A stretch of DNA of 5,962 bases from Chloroflexota bacterium (lineage in GTDB: Bacteria; Chloroflexota; UBA5177; JANWHV01), in the NCBI GenBank assembly GCA_025450375.1, contig JANWHO010000265.1:1-5962 (forward strand), written 5' to 3'. The notes beneath the pieces were generated by a model. That model had not been told where the DNA came from. It did no database searches and worked only from the letters and a program-made list of their open reading frames with translations. Below are positions 5,472-5,962 of this stretch, piece by piece. The translations under genes and the position numbers were made by a program. Every line of letters starts with the position of its first letter. Position 1 is the first letter of the stretch.

Positions 5472-5962
5472 ATGAGCCAACCAATTCGCGTGCTGGTAGT
5501 GGATGACTCCGCCCTGATGCGCCACCGGCTAAGCGTCATTCTGGGGAGCGCCCCCGGTTTCGAGGTGGCCGGCACCGCCGCCAATGGCAACGAGTGCCTG
5601 TCCCAACTCCGGGCTCTACGGCCCGACGTGATCACCATGGACGTCGAAATGCCCGCCCTGGGCGGTCTTGAGACCCTGCGACGGATCATGCGGGAGCAGG
5701 CAACCCCGGTCATCATGGTCAGTTCGCTTACCGAATCCGGCGCCCAGACCACCCTGGATGCCCTCTCCCTGGGGGCGGTGGAATACCTCGCCAAGCCATC
5801 GACGCCGGGACGCGAGACACAGGCGGCCTTTGCTCAGGAATTGCTGCACAAGGTAGGGATCGCCGCCCGCGTCCGCATGCGTCAGATCACCCGCCAGATC
5901 AGTTCCCCCTCTCCCGCCGTCGTATCCCTTCCAGATTCCGGCCATGTGCAAGTCGCGCTCCG
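5472..5962 (+). CDS. cheB: Chemotaxis response regulator / protein-glutamate methylesterase CheB, N-terminal part (truncated by window edge)
   Basis: CheB removes methyl groups from receptor glutamates when its receiver domain is phosphorylated by CheA, giving adaptation feedback. The 163 visible residues start MSQPIRVLVVDDSALMRHRL, with acidic pocket Asp11/Asp12. Phosphoacceptor Asp57 lies in VITMDVEMPALGGLETLRRI. VIMVSSLTESGAQTTLDAL carries the switch Ser84/85, and GAVEYLAKP carries Lys108. The DVEMP...MVSSLT...GAV combination is characteristic of CheB and not CheY. Residues after about 115 form the interdomain linker; the C-terminal esterase with its Ser-His-Asp triad lies outside the window, so CheB is inferred from the receiver alone. 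Purine-rich GAAGAGAG (5456-5463) sits 8 bases before the ATG. It is 81 bases downstream of the DUF342-PilZ gene on the same strand with no clear terminator between, so co-transcription is likely. Confidence 0.94.
   Translation, partial: MSQPIRVLVVDDSALMRHRLSVILGSAPGFEVAGTAANGNECLSQLRALRPDVITMDVEMPALGGLETLRRIMREQATPVIMVSSLTESGAQTTLDALSLGAVEYLAKPSTPGRETQAAFAQELLHKVGIAARVRMRQITRQISSPSPAVVSLPDSGHVQVAL

Overview
The window is a high-GC bacterial chromosomal segment holding a chemotaxis locus. Reading left to right it contains the 5' end of moaA (minus strand, running off the left edge), a long hairpin, a minus-strand chemotaxis operon transcribed cheC-cheD-cheA, a divergent intergenic region with a palindromic MITE-like repeat, and then on the plus strand a DUF342/FapA-like protein with a C-terminal PilZ-type domain, followed by the 5' part of cheB (running off the right edge). 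No rRNA, tRNA, CRISPR array, transposase or phage gene is visible.

The source is probably a flagellated, non-enteric bacterium. Enteric bacteria lack CheC and lack the Thermotoga/Bacillus-type P2 domain seen in this CheA. The repeat beginning TGTAGGGGCACC belongs to a style of intergenic palindrome I associate with Chloroflexota, Nitrospirota and related environmental lineages. This is a weak, recollection-based taxonomic hint; the phylum is not determined by the sequence.

The genes form a coherent adaptation and signalling module. CheA is the receptor-coupled histidine kinase. CheB is a phosphorylatable receptor methylesterase. CheD is a receptor glutamine deamidase. CheC is a CheY-P phosphatase that in other bacteria binds CheD. 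The DUF342-PilZ protein sits in the same cluster just before cheB and could link cyclic-di-GMP to motility, but its role is inferred from domains and context only. cheR, cheW, cheY and receptors are not in the window.

The features most worth a second look are the DUF342-PilZ fusion, a tandem duplication of the CheA P2 response-regulator docking domain (45 of 81 positions identical by my hand count), a self-complementary 9-base tandem repeat coding the linker before P2, a CheC with only its second active site intact, a CheD with alanine at the position of the Thermotoga catalytic-site threonine, and the repeat element between the divergent units.
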